A stretch of DNA of 64,000 nucleotides from Isoetes taiwanensis (Eukaryota; Streptophyta; Lycopodiopsida; Isoetales; Isoetaceae): contig JAJEKV010000192.1 of the NCBI GenBank assembly GCA_021234155.1, positions 1 through 64,000 of the forward strand, written 5' to 3'. Position numbers and translations under genes: made by a program. Positions 24,279-35,300 of this stretch are shown here, in pieces. The notes beneath the pieces are model-generated. The model was not told the origin of the DNA. It worked only from the letters and a program-made list of their open reading frames with translations, and made no database searches. Position 1 is the stretch's first letter, and every line of letters begins with the position of its first letter.

Positions 24279-27200
24279 TCAGAATCTGTACTGCCCTCCG
24301 CTTTTTTTGTGTTTGACTTTCAGTTCACCCGTCTCTTCTGCAACAATCGAAGGAGATTTTGATGCTTCCAATTCAGAATCGACAGCTTCAGCACGAGAAG
24401 CTTTTGAAGATGATTCAGGCTTCGGAACCATTTCACTCGGTTCAATTAAAGTAGAAGCCTCGCCTAGAAGAAAAGGCCGATTACCTTCGGCATTGCGCGC
24501 ATTCCGAAATGGCGACTGACGAGTCTCACTCTCGTCTAGAACTCGTTGCACAGATCTTATTGGTGTTGCAAGTCGAGCATTATGATGACTGATCACCTTT
24601 AATAAGTTTAATAGTATGATTTCCTGTCCCATATAAATGTACATTAATATGGGCTACTAACCTATCATCATGTTATATCTAAAGAACCAACTGTGTTACC
24701 TTAACACGTAGATATTCCTCAAAATGGGACGTTTTAACAAAGCAAGACACCAGGATCTACAAAAAGGATAACAGTGTCAAACCTTCAGTTGCTATTGACA
24801 ATAGTTCTGTTTCAGTCTGAGCCATTACCATCAAGGCCTGATTCTCAGGATCAATGTTATCAAAAAATACACGCCTGTGCAGCCGCTTATGTTCTACTTG
24901 TGGATGCTTAGAAAGTACTTTGCGCATGTCTGCCACAATGAGCTGCATTGAGGGAAGAAACTTATTTCAACGAATGTGAAGACTTGGGAAAATTTGATGA
25001 TTTTTTCAAGTCCTCAGTATATGCATCAACTTTCTAACCCTAAAATCACACATGGATGGTGAAACTCAGAAACACCATTGGTACCCGGTTATTATCAAGA
25101 GACATATATTTGGGTGCATTACTTCAATGCTATATCCACCCTATTACAAAAACAGGAATCCTGAGGGAAAATGAGAGAATTCACAACAACTCATACCAAA
25201 AAAAACTTCTTCATTGACACAGTAGAACATATAAGGTGGATGTTACTCACACTAATTTTGTTGACATCGTAATGGCTGATCCCAATATGGGTTTTGATAC
25301 GCCAATGTGTCTTCTGACTAAGGTTGCGGACAATGCTCACTGTGAACTTATGGTTGGGAATATGGACAGCCTCCCGATCATCACCTCTGATTACAGTTGG
25401 AGACCACCACCCAACATGCTGTAAGTAGGAATAAATAGTTGAAGCAGCATTAAGAAATTCCCACCTTCAAGGAAAACATGTCTTGTAAAGTTGTAATACC
25501 TCTACTGTTCCAGAAACTTCCTGTCCGTCAATCTTTGTCTGTATCCATTCACTTTCAACAAATGGTCGTGTCGCATGAATCATAACACTGGACAAGAAAT
25601 TTGTAAATATCTGCATATGTGGCACCCTATAAGATTTACCCAGAAACTTTTATCTACATCATTCATTTGTTGCGAGAACAAAAACTCAAAACAGTTAGAT
25701 TTCTACTCTAACCAAACAGAAGAGGTTGGGCTGCACATATCTCAGAAGAAAAATATGTGTTACATATTGCTACAATCAACTAAAATGACACCTTCCACCA
25801 CTACCGAATGAAATTATGAACTATGGAAGGCTTTGATTAGACAAACACCACACAGATATATCTAGCAAACGTTAAAAGAAGAATGCAATTCACATGATGC
25901 ATACCTCGCGACCAGCTAATGTAACTAGTACTGTACCAAACCCTCCAGCTGTAATCCATTTTTGAGTAGAAAACCCTAAGAGCTCCATGAATAGGCACAC
26001 AGCTGCCACCCACACCGAGGTGGACACAGCGCTACCAATAAAATGAAATCCAAGCTGGAAAAAGTTCATATTTTGTTCAGATGATCACACGATAAAAAGC
26101 AAATGAGAAAGCGTAAAAGTACATTGCGAGCATCTTCCGAATTATGCCTCTCCATCATAAAATTCTGCAGCTGTTGAGTAAGTCTGTTGCATCAGCAAGC
26201 AAATCAGGGTTTGAAAAACAAGATGCACACAGATAAAGAGTGTATAAGTAGCAACCTATGTGTGCAGAAGGCAAAGGCAAGTACAGTTGATAACGATCTA
26301 ACAAAATTTATAACTCGTTCTTTGATTGCTTGGCTACGTTCTGAAGATAATAATACTGGGTCAAGCGCCCTGCAAATATCCATATCCAAGCAAATCATCA
26401 TGAAAATAGTTCCATCCTTCTACCAAGCTTGAACAACAAGGAAACTTGGAAATATGGAAATGAATAGAAGGAGACTTGATTAAACGAAAAATATTCTGCT
26501 CATGCCAAGAGATCTCAAATGATGTTCCAGGATAGCATACAGAATGCCTAATACAAGGAATGTTATTTAACTACCTGCAGACTGTAATAACTGCCATCCA
26601 AAGCATCAATGGACGCAAATAGGATGTCATGATGTGCTTGGCTTGGCTTTTTTCCCAATCTCTGCCTCCCTTCAGTATTAAACATCTATATTAGTGAGCA
26701 CATAATGCATTCAGAAAGAAGCTTACATGCTTAGTCATCAACTACATGCAATGATGTTCGAAACTGTCTGAGATACATACCTTTAAAATGCTGCGATGCA
26801 CCATGTACATGCAAGGCGATAGGCCCCATGATGCAAATAAGAAAATACCAATTGCTGGTGCCAGTTGCAAAGCGAAATGGATAAGACTGCAATGACAGTA
26901 ATGTGGAGCGCAGTGACCATGCAACACCGATAGCACACTGCCAATAAGCATTCAAGAAAAAACAAATAAGCCCAAAGAAAACAAGTATAACTTTACTGAA
27001 AGCAAAAATTTATGCGAGGCAATGTCCAAATCATTTTGACGATATTTATTTGCATATAGAAACTTCACTGATAACATTCCTGTAAACATATGACATAACC
27101 ATCAATATACTCACAAAAATTTTACTACAGAGTTATTCAACAGGCTCGACATGTTCAAAAGTACGCAAAAATGAGGTACTCTAATCTTCCTCCTTAGACT

Positions 27201-28135
27201 GCTTCTGTTCTTTATGCCTACTTATGGGTTTTTTCGGCAATATGATGAGACGCAAAGATGTTTGTTATTCAAAATATCAACGTCTGAAATCTTATATTTC
27301 TTAGGAGATACTACTGATACTCTTAACATAAAGTATCTGAAACAATCACAAATGACAATAGGACCATAATAAATATTATTATTGTGTAGGGATAAGAAGA
27401 GAAGGGATTCCCAGGGATCAACTTGCACCAAAACAAGGTGGTATATCTATAAGTATTCGCCACATTCATTAGTTAATAGAATTCCTGATATATATATTTG
27501 TGTGAACTACTTTCTCTTCGAGCTTTTGCTTTTAAAATATTCCTACAAAGTTCTTGCCTCTTATTATCCAACTGCCTTATTAATTTTACAGTGTTGCACC
27601 TTTGCCAACATATTTTCTGAACATTTTGCTCAACTTTAAAGAAGACAGTTACCTGGCAACTAAAGTGGGTACACCCTTTAGAGTTGCCACAACAATTTCC
27701 TTGGAAGGCATAACTGCTCTTGCAGCACATGATACTGAGGTAAGATGGATATATGGACAAAGCTGTTGTGGGAAGATCTTGTGCCATGAGAAAAGGGACC
27801 CTGTCTCCTCCAAGAATGGCCTTCCAATCTATAAATGTGGCGTTATGAAGTCATCGAATAGATATATCTCAGAATCAAATAAGAAGGCATATAAAAGTAC
27901 CTTAAAAGTGTAAAGAAGGAACAGGAACAATCTTCAGCCTTTGTAAGTCATAACTTGGTCTCCTCAAGGCAAATATGTTTTGAGTTGGCTGCATGATATG
28001 ACCAAAAAAAAAATTGACACGTTAATGCAACAGGCTCAAATGCTTATAACAGAAGATCCATACCCTATATGACGTTCCATTAAAGACCTGGCTATTCATG
28101 CCACCTATCCATGCAAGCTGCGATGAGCCCGCCAT
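23625..28135 (-). CDS. MSL2/MSL3-like plastid mechanosensitive channel, 13 coding exons, frame interrupted
   Basis: MscS-family channels of this clade sit in the plastid inner envelope and release osmolytes under membrane tension. Exons, from the start at 28135: 28135-28064, 27988-27901, 27828-27653, 26886-26781, 26669-26575, 26369-26256, 26183-26123, 26054-25905, 25610-25500, 25418-25251, 24942-24829, 24756-24700, 24623-24279. All introns are GT-AG and phases agree except after exon 2. Exons 1-3 are transit-peptide-like. Membrane segments are visible in exon 4 ([15 protein letters not shown]), exon 5 ([11 protein letters not shown]), exon 6 ([11 protein letters not shown]) and exon 8 ([15 protein letters not shown]). 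The pore-helix and beta domain follows: [44 protein letters not shown]. The distal domain has [30 protein letters not shown] and [14 protein letters not shown]. The core is intact. Exon 2 ends with a stop (TAA) before the donor and has the wrong phase. A TGA at 24279-24281 ends the core frame, but a conserved tail follows to 23625. It may be a recent pseudogene or a gene with sequencing errors. Confidence 0.88.
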
Positions 28136-28139
28136 GCTG

Positions 28140-29000
28140 CTGAATGTTGGTTAACAATTCGGACCATGTGTAAGGCCTTTCCACTCAAATTAATACTCGT
28201 AACATGATTAGAACCCTAACTTTCGAATGTTGAGTGTCACAAACCGCAGTTACTGCATTTCTTACACAAAAAGGTCCGTTCCAGCTCATTTCCATTAGGG
28301 GCTTCGGAATGCGTACAATTCATAGGTAGATTTGTAGAATTGTGCATATTTGTACTTGAAGAAAATTATAGGAAGAGTTAAAAAGAAGACGAGGGGTCGT
28401 CGTACCGATTTCTCGCTATCGAAGATCGGGCAGCCCTGAGAAAAGAAGTGTGAAGGAAGGACTGCTCCGCCTCCACACAAGCAGGAAATGCTCAGAAAGG
28501 GCTTCGGCTTCTAGTTGCCACGTCACACCTTGAAATTACTGTTCTATAATCTTTATTATTTGCAAGAAATTTATAGCAGCGGCCAATCCGCGAACATTTC
28601 TCTTCCTCTAGATATGTTTTTTTTGGGTTCCCCGTAGGGCAATCCTTGGGGAGTGTGGGCACAAACTGATAGAGGGCCATGATCTAAAAATATTATAGCA
28701 TATTCTTTGTCTACGATTGTGGACAGGATTTGAGGGACACCTGAGTCTTTGTGGATTTAATGAGTCTGGGTGAAAGGTCGAGATTGGGTTCAACATTCTC
28801 ATTTTTGCATTCGAGACATCTAAAGTATAACAAAAATGCTATAATATCTTTTACTCTGTGGGCATTCTAACAAAATGTTCTTCTAGATGAACTTGAACAG
28901 ATCTCATGTACATTTTAACAAGACGTTCTTTCTAATGGACGTGAAAAAAAATCTCTTTCTAATCTCTCTCTGACATTTTTGCTTGTAGACGTTATATTTA
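28140..29000. other. Upstream flank of the MSL gene
   Basis: This stretch lies between the MSL start codon (minus strand, 28135) and the left end of the LINE (plus strand, about 29000). It should hold the MSL 5' leader and promoter. No clear TATA box or conserved element could be singled out. The short open frames here are not convincing genes. Confidence 0.35.
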
Positions 29001-29008
29001 CATCTTGA

Positions 29009-30269
29009 TTGAAACCTCCAAGCATAATATCTAAAGATAAAGAGTTCCAGTGGATCAAAGTCAATGGCAGCTATAAAAGAATCCAGAGAAAGAAAAAACG
29101 AAAGACTCCCAATCTCACCTCCCCGCAAGAAACTACTGCTATTGATGGAACTTTTGGAAAAGGTTCTCAACAAGTAAAGGTGCTTCATAATGTGGGATCC
29201 TCAGTTAATGGCATTGACAAGGTTAACAGTCTACATGATACTTTAAACAAGATCATTTTGGATGCCAAAACTTCGGGCACCAATAATCGAGTTCTCACTA
29301 CTTGAACTCTAACAAGGGTAATAGTAGTTCATTAATCAGGAAAGACAAGCATGAAAAGGTCTTAAATCAGGTCTCTTTGACCAATGATCAGCTCCTTTGT
29401 GAGGTTATTGATCCTAAAGATACTTTGGTGGAAATGGTGCCTGCTCCAATTCCTGCTACATCAAGTGATAATAATCACTACAAGCCAAATGAAAGGAGCA
29501 TGGTTTTATGTAATCCTCCTCATGAAGACTCAAGGGACAACATCAAACAGCTAAATGGTAATACCAACCAATTTCAGGTATTGGCTAACCTTAATTCGAA
29601 AATGGATTTGGATGTATTATTGGGTAATTCATTTGATGACCTTAACAACCACTGCCAGTCCCCCTTTATTGATCTCTCCCCAGCCTCTGATCCCTTTCTC
29701 CCTCCATCATCTCTCATAGATAGAAATATTGATGAGCAATTAGCATCCTTACAAGAGGGACTCTGCTCTCAACTACAGCAAGCATGTCATGTCAACATTA
29801 TGGATGAAGAGATTGTGCAAGATACTCCAGAAAGAGAGCTGGTGGATTATGATCATGGTCAGGATTATTGTGAAGGAATACTCAAGAAGAAGGAGCTCAT
29901 GAGGTGACTGCTGAACTATCAGGTCAGGTTCTCTCTCCCCCTTGTCATAATTATATGGAAACTTCTAACACTAATTGTGATCAACCTGCTAATATAAACA
30001 AAATGTTTGAATTCATCCCTGGAGGGGTTTCTGAGGCCAGTGATGAAGAAATTGATAAAGAGAACTGGGAAGGGGATAAATATCTAGTTGAGTGTCCCCT
30101 TCAAGAGGATATCTCCAGATCTAATTCTACTCGAGAGAAAAAATTGGCTAAAGCCAAAAAATATGATACTCCCTTGTTGGAGCTCATGAATTTGCATAAT
30201 ACTCCTGCTGCCAACACAAGAAGTAAAATTAGGAAAGGGAAAGGGAAAAAGAAACTCAATAGATCTTAA
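29009..30269 (+). pseudogene. LINE ORF1 (gag-like) C-terminal part
   Basis: Three consecutive open segments in three frames (29009-29305, 29302-29907, 29904-30269) form one decayed protein. It begins with a basic stretch (QRKKKRKTPN). A long acidic, low-complexity middle follows, and the end is NTRSKIRKGKGKKK just before ORF2. This composition and position match the C-terminal half of plant L1 ORF1 proteins, which bind the element RNA. The RNA-recognition and CCHC regions expected upstream are missing. Confidence 0.7.
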
Positions 30270-30311
30270 TCTTTCCCCTTCCATTATCTTTCTGCCCTTA
30301 CTAAGTTATCC

Positions 30312-31480
30312 ATGAAGATCGTCTCTTGGAATGTTAGAGGCATTAAAGGCCCAATCAAAAGAAGGAGAGCTATCTCCCAGCTTAGAAATTATAACTCTGA
30401 TATAATTCTGCTTCAAGAAATTAAGCTTCCTAAATTTGAAATTTCCAATCTTGGAGACCGGATTTACCACGAGCCTCTTCCACCGGATTGAGGCCTCTGG
30501 TAGGAGTGGAGGTATTATAATGATATGGAAAAATCTTAAACATCTCTCTTTCTTTAACTCCCCATCTAAAATGTGGCAAGCTGTTATTTTTCAATTACAA
30601 GATTCTACCTTTGGGGTTATCAATATTTATGCCTCCACCTGCCCAAAAGAAAGGGAATTACTTTGGTCCAAAATTAGAACTTGGATGCTTAATAATCCTA
30701 CTTTGACTTTGGATAGTTAGGGGGACTTCAATAATACTCCCTCCCGGAATATGAAACTTGGCAATCATCTTAATATGTCTACAACCAGAGAGAGCTAATT
30801 GGGATTCATTTATCTTTGACACCTCTTTGGTTTATGTGCCCTCCTCTGCTTCTTTTACCTGGTCCAATAAGCAAAGGGGTGACAAAAGAGTCTATTGTAC
30901 CCCGGATAGATTCTATGTTTGCAGTCCAATCTCCTCTCTGGGATAATTGCTATGTTTCTAGTGATGAAGGTAATATTATTTCCTCACCATCAGCCCCAAT
31001 TCTTATGTACTAAACAGTTGACCCAAACCCCTAGGGATGGAAATGTTTCTTATAAATTTAATTGTGCACTTCTTGAAAATGATTCTTTTGTCGAGGAGAC
31101 TTCAAGGAATTCTATCTCCATATCCCCGATGAAGGTAATCAAACAGACAATGAAAAGTTTTATGGCAAAATTAAGAAGATCAAGAGCTGGATTAAGGAGT
31201 GGTCTAAAAGTAAACATATGGCTAAAATCAATGAAAAGAGCAACTGCTCTCCAAGATGAGGGATATCAGATCTCTCCTGCAAGAAGATCCTCACAACCTA
31301 AATGCATATTGGTGAGGAACTTCTTGAGAATTATCTTAAAAGTGTTGAGGAAATTGAGGCTAAAAAGCTCATCTATCAAATGCAAGATTAAATTTAATAA
31401 AGATATGGACTATGGTAGCTCCAGTTTCTTTTTAAAATGGCCAAAGTTAGACTCCTCAGAATGCTATCACTCAAGTTAGG
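30312..31480 (+). pseudogene. LINE ORF2, endonuclease domain (frameshifted)
   Basis: The start at 30312 gives MKIVSWNVRGIKG and LLQEIKLPKF, the first two motifs of L1 apurinic-like endonucleases; N and E are catalytic residues. A frame change near 30440-30480 leads to EASGRSGGIIMIW. A stop precedes GDFNNTPS (about 30721). KRVYCTPDRF stands where the R-I-D-R-F motif is expected, and a decayed S-D-H motif follows near 30970. The downstream linker contains SYKFNCALLENDSF. The domain nicks target DNA to prime reverse transcription. This copy has at least two frameshifts and one stop. Confidence 0.85.
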
Positions 31481-31621
31481 ACCTATTAATCGGAGTGTCT
31501 CCTCAATGATTCCAAGCTTATCAAATCTTTCTTCCAAGATAACTATGCCACCCTTTTTTCCAAAACTCCAGCTCAACAAATTGACTCTGTCAAAGAAAGG
31601 AATTATCTAGATCTGCTTGAT

Positions 31622-33883
31622 ATGGTGATTCCATCCTCTATTGATTCTATGGATGATTCTATTGTGGCCCCTCCTGGAGAAGATGAGATTTTTAAAGTCC
31701 TTAGATCCTTTGGCAAAGGCAAGTCCCCTGGTCCTGATGGCCTTCCAAGTGAATTCTATGTTCACTTTTGGGACATTCTCAAATGTGATATCATTTCCAT
31801 GGTTACAGGTTTTTGGGAGGTCAACTATTTGCATCCTTTAATCTCAGCTGGGTTTATTTCTCTCATTCCTAAAGTGGATAACCCAACTGCTTTCTCGGAT
31901 TGGAGGCCAATATCTTTAACTAATACCTCCTACAAGATATGTGCCAAGATTATTGCAAATAGGATCAAATCATATCTGCAGAAGGACATATCTCTTTATC
32001 AGTCAGCCTTTCTGCCAAACAGGTTTATTCTGGACAATTATATCACTGCTATGGAAGGTCTTCATTGCAGGGATAGGTTCTGTACGTATGAAACTATTTT
32101 TTCAGACGTATAAAGTGCAAAAATACGTATTTTTGGGAAAATACGTTTTTTGTATTTAATACTCGCCGGAGGGAAAAAAGTTTCGGCGTGGCGAAACCTT
32201 ACTCGCCGCTTCGCGAACTTTCTTCAGCGTAAGCGAAGTCTAAGTTTTAAACTTCACAGCGAATCCCTCGCCGGCTTTTGCGCGTGGCGAAAGCCTTAAT
32301 GTTAACTGCAGCGAAACTCTTTTTCGGCGTAAAGCCCGAAGTATAAAAGGTTAAACTTCGAAACTTTTTGTTGGCGTAAGCATTCTTTGTGTTTAAACTG
32401 CAGCGAAGGCGGTTCAGCGTGTGAGAAGTTTTAAAGCTTCGAAGTTTTCTATATATATTTGGTAGCGTTAAACTACAGCGAAGTTAATTTGTTTAAACTG
32501 CCTTGAAGATGTTTTTCAGCGTAAAGCGAAAACAGTTCATTTAAACTGCGAAACTATTTACAGTTGGCGTGGCGAAAAATACTTGTTTAAACAGCGAACC
32601 CGGACTTCAGCGTAAAGAAAGCGGTTGTTTTTCACTACCTTGAAAGTTTCCCGACAGCAGGAAATTTTTTTAGCCAGTATTTTTGGCGTATTAAGCGTCA
32701 AATTTGTGCCGTATCAAGCGAAAAAATGCATTATTAGCATTATAAAGCGTATCTGATATTGAACCTATCAACTGCTTCATTGGAATAGCATCTCCAAACA
32801 AAATTGTGTGCTTCTTAAACTTGATTTTAAAGAGAGCTTTTGATCTGATGAGATGGGACTTTCTTGATCTTGCTCTCTCTAAATTTGGTTTTCATCCTAA
32901 GCTAAGGATGTTGATCCATGGTCTGAATGCTTATTCTCATTCTCATTGTCATTATTAATGGCTCCCCCTCAATTCTTTCCTTTATCTAGAGGAGTCAGAC
33001 AAGGTTGCCCCCTTGCCCTCTAGTTATTTCGATAGTAAATTTGAAATGCTTACAAAGGTCGTTCTTCATTTTAAGGAGCTCGGGATTATAAAGGGTCTTA
33101 AATTGCCAAATAGTGAGGAGTTCCTAACTCTTTCTCAATATCTTGATGATACCTTTGCCTTCTTAGATCTTTGATATCTCAAACATTGATTTCTTTCTGG
33201 ACATTATCAAACAATTCTCAGCTGCTTCTGGGGTCCACCTAAATTTGGCTAAATGTGTAATCATTGGTGATAATATCCAGCCAAATTTTGCTAATCTAAA
33301 GGTTGTCAATACTAATCATGCCTCCACTCTTTTAGATATGCCTTTGTCTCTCAATCCTAGTCTTAAAGGCTTATGGCAGCCCATAATTGATAGAATTAGA
33401 AGGAAGCTAAATAATTTTAGAGGTGGATTATCCTTTGCTGGCAGATCTATTATTGCAAATTCAGTCCTGGCTAGCACACATATATATTTTTCTTCTGCTT
33501 TAGTGGCCCCTAAGTCAATTTATTCTGAGATTGAAAAGATTATCAGAAAGTTTATCTGGAAAGGTTCTCATCTGGTAGGGTGGAAATATGTTACCAAGCC
33601 CAAAAAACATGGTGGTCTAGGTTGCAAGGATCTTTTTCTGCAAGCTTGTGCTCTGGCTGGCAAATACATATGGAAATCTTTCATGAACAACTCTGGTCCA
33701 TCCTCTAAGTTCATTAGATACTGGCGTTCATGCTCTCACCCGGTTGGTCATCCTACAATTGATCATATTTTACCTGATTCCTGTTTTAATGTTCTCCAGC
33801 CTAGTGCAAATACTTCCCCTCTTATGAGGAACTTCATAATGGCTTGGAATAAAGTGCAGTCTGCTTATGAATATGTAGCATAA
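31622..33883 (+). pseudogene. LINE ORF2, reverse transcriptase domain (interrupted)
   Basis: Blocks of RVT_1 are visible in order: GKGKSPGPDGLPSEFY (about 31719), SLIPKVDNPTAFSDWRPISL (about 31860), QSAFLPNRFILDNY (32000) and MEGLH (32051). After the 707-bp insertion come LKRAFDLMRWDFL (about 32830), LSRGVRQGCPLA (32985) and the catalytic-box region YLDDTFAF (about 33140). The post-RT segment runs from 33245 (GLWQPIIDRIRRKLNNF, GGLSFAGRS, KYVTKPKKHGGLG). Frames change at least twice and stops occur after CPLAL and near 33175. Dead copy. Confidence 0.9.
32060..32782. mobile_element. hAT-like non-autonomous element with 8-bp target duplication
   Basis: The reverse-transcriptase frame is cut between GLH and the following W-N-S-I-S-K-Q block. 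CTTCATTG occurs at 32060-32067 and again at 32775-32782, and removing one copy plus the insert restores a continuous LINE sequence. The insert is 32068-32774 (707 bp). Its ends are CAGGGATAGGTTC and, as reverse complement, CAGTTGATAGGTTC, a short imperfect terminal inverted repeat starting with CAG. An 8-bp duplication and CAG-starting ends are hAT hallmarks. Both subterminal regions are rich in (A)TACG motifs, as expected of transposase-binding repeats. The interior is a degenerate array of GCGTAAGCGAA and AAACTGCAGCGAA motifs. No transposase is encoded. Confidence 0.85.
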
Positions 33884-34024
33884 TAACAGGGGGTTTTCTT
33901 TGTGTTTTTGTACGCTTTTCACTAAGGTTTTCCTATGATTTCGTGATGTATTCAAATCGATGTACTAATGCGTACATCTAGAGTGCACCATTTCTGAGCC
34001 ATTGATTTTAGCCTTTTTTTTTTC

Positions 34025-34193
34025 AATGGTCAACAACTAATGGCTCACAACAAAGCCCTTTTTTGTGGCGTGGTGTGCATAATGGTCAACAACCAATGGC
34101 TCGCAACAAAAGCCCTTTTTTGTGCGTGTGGTGCATAATGGTCAACAACCAATGGCTCACAACAAAATTGCTCTTTTTGTGTGTGTGGTGCAT
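34025..34193. repeat. 56-bp tandem triplicate
   Basis: Three head-to-tail copies begin with AATGGTCAACAACCAATGGC and continue with a CAACAAAGCCC(T)n segment and GTGTGGTGCAT. They lie at 34025-34080, 34081-34136 and 34137-34193. They sit inside the 1.4-kb insertion and are non-coding. Confidence 0.9.
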
Positions 34194-34836
34194 AATGGGC
34201 ACATGAAAGGCTTGAAGGGCGCATGTATTGCAGTTTCCACTGCAAAACACATTTCTTATCATAACTTTTTTGATCCGCAGCTCGTTTGGATGATTTTTAT
34301 TATGTTGGAAAGCTCTCTCCGAGATCTTTTTTTGATAGTGTATGATATGGATATGTTTGGTTAAGTTAACTATGCTAAAACAGCAATTTTTCGGCCGGGT
34401 TTGGTAGGCTTTCACATCCTACCACCGATTAATTATCTGAGGATTACGGTATTGGATATTGTTTTATGGCTCATTCGAATGAAGCTTGCAAAAATTACCA
34501 TGCATTTTTAGATTTTGAGGCAGTTATTAAGCAAATTCCAAGGCTTCTAGATCCTTGTGCTAACAAGCAGAAAAGTTTTCCACTTTGCTCACCACAAGAA
34601 TCCATGGAGGTGTTGCAAACTTTATGACTTTCAGAATAATGGGATCAATCTGCTCTAGCTTTATGGTAACTTTTACTTCTGTTCTATTTGTTTTATTGTG
34701 ATGAAATTCAAAAGCTACAGGTGATGAAAGCCTCAAATGAATTCTAGTTTTTTCTGGTTTGAAATCTAAATTTTTTGTCACACAGAGGGGGTGACGTCCT
34801 TAAGGCCCCAAAGGGGCCAAAGAATTTTTTTTGCAA

Positions 34837-35292
34837 CACAAACCATTAACATCCATATAAAAATTAAATCCCCCAACACATAACAACCAATACATAACAA
34901 CCATTGACATTAACAACCAACACATAACTACCATTGACATTAATTAACACAACCATTGCGTCCAACACATTTAAATTAAAATCCCCCTTAAACCCCCTTT
35001 GGTTTGGGTGCATATTCACACAGGGGGTGGCGTAGGGCAGTGAGAGAGCCCTCATAATTGTATTTTTTGCACGTATGAAATCAACACCATATAGTATTCC
35101 TTTGAAATCTTATAGTATTTTGCAAATCTTGTTATACTGATATAGCAAATTTTGTACTTGCATACCCCAAAACGAGGAACTTTACGTACGATGTAGATTA
35201 AGGAATAAGGGGTGAATATGCCTATCCAACAGCTCTCGTTGTTATGTGTTGGTTGTTAATGTCAATGGTTATATGGATGTTAATGGTTCGTG
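34837..35292. repeat. Foldback (inverted-repeat) module
   Basis: The outer arms, 34837-34860 and 35269-35292, match over 24 bp with one mismatch as reverse complements (core ACCATTAACATCCATATAA). Inner arms of about 28-31 bp (CCATTGACATTAACAACC followed by AACACATAAC) lie at about 34903-34933 and 35238-35268. The left arm carries 41 extra bases between outer and inner blocks. The middle is about 300 bp of unique sequence. This is typical of a foldback or MITE-like element. Confidence 0.8.
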
Positions 35293-35300
35293 TGAATATG

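Larger units (their letters stand above)
33868..35300. mobile_element. 1.4-kb insertion in LINE ORF2 with 8-bp target duplication
   Basis: TGAATATG occurs at 33868-33875 and 35293-35300. Removing one copy and the 1417-bp insert joins QSAYEY to DDPQDLNFHM of the LINE in frame. The insert ends are TAGCATAATAACAGGGGG and, as reverse complement, CACGAACCATTAACATCC, which are not inverted repeats of each other. The superfamily is therefore unclear: a hAT or Mutator-like element with eroded ends, or a compound insertion. It contains a 56-bp triplicate (34025-34193) and a foldback (34837-35292) whose right arm ends exactly at the target duplication. No protein is recognised. Confidence 0.75.

Noticed and set aside
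24279-24290. Small intron that would remove the first tail stop of the MSL gene
   Set aside because: The only GT...AG pairs keeping the phase give introns of about 36-45 bp, too short for plants.
35024-35050. tRNA-like A-box (TGGCGTAGGGCAGTGAG) suggesting a SINE head
   Set aside because: No B-box follows at the expected distance, and the motif lies inside a foldback. A chance match cannot be excluded.
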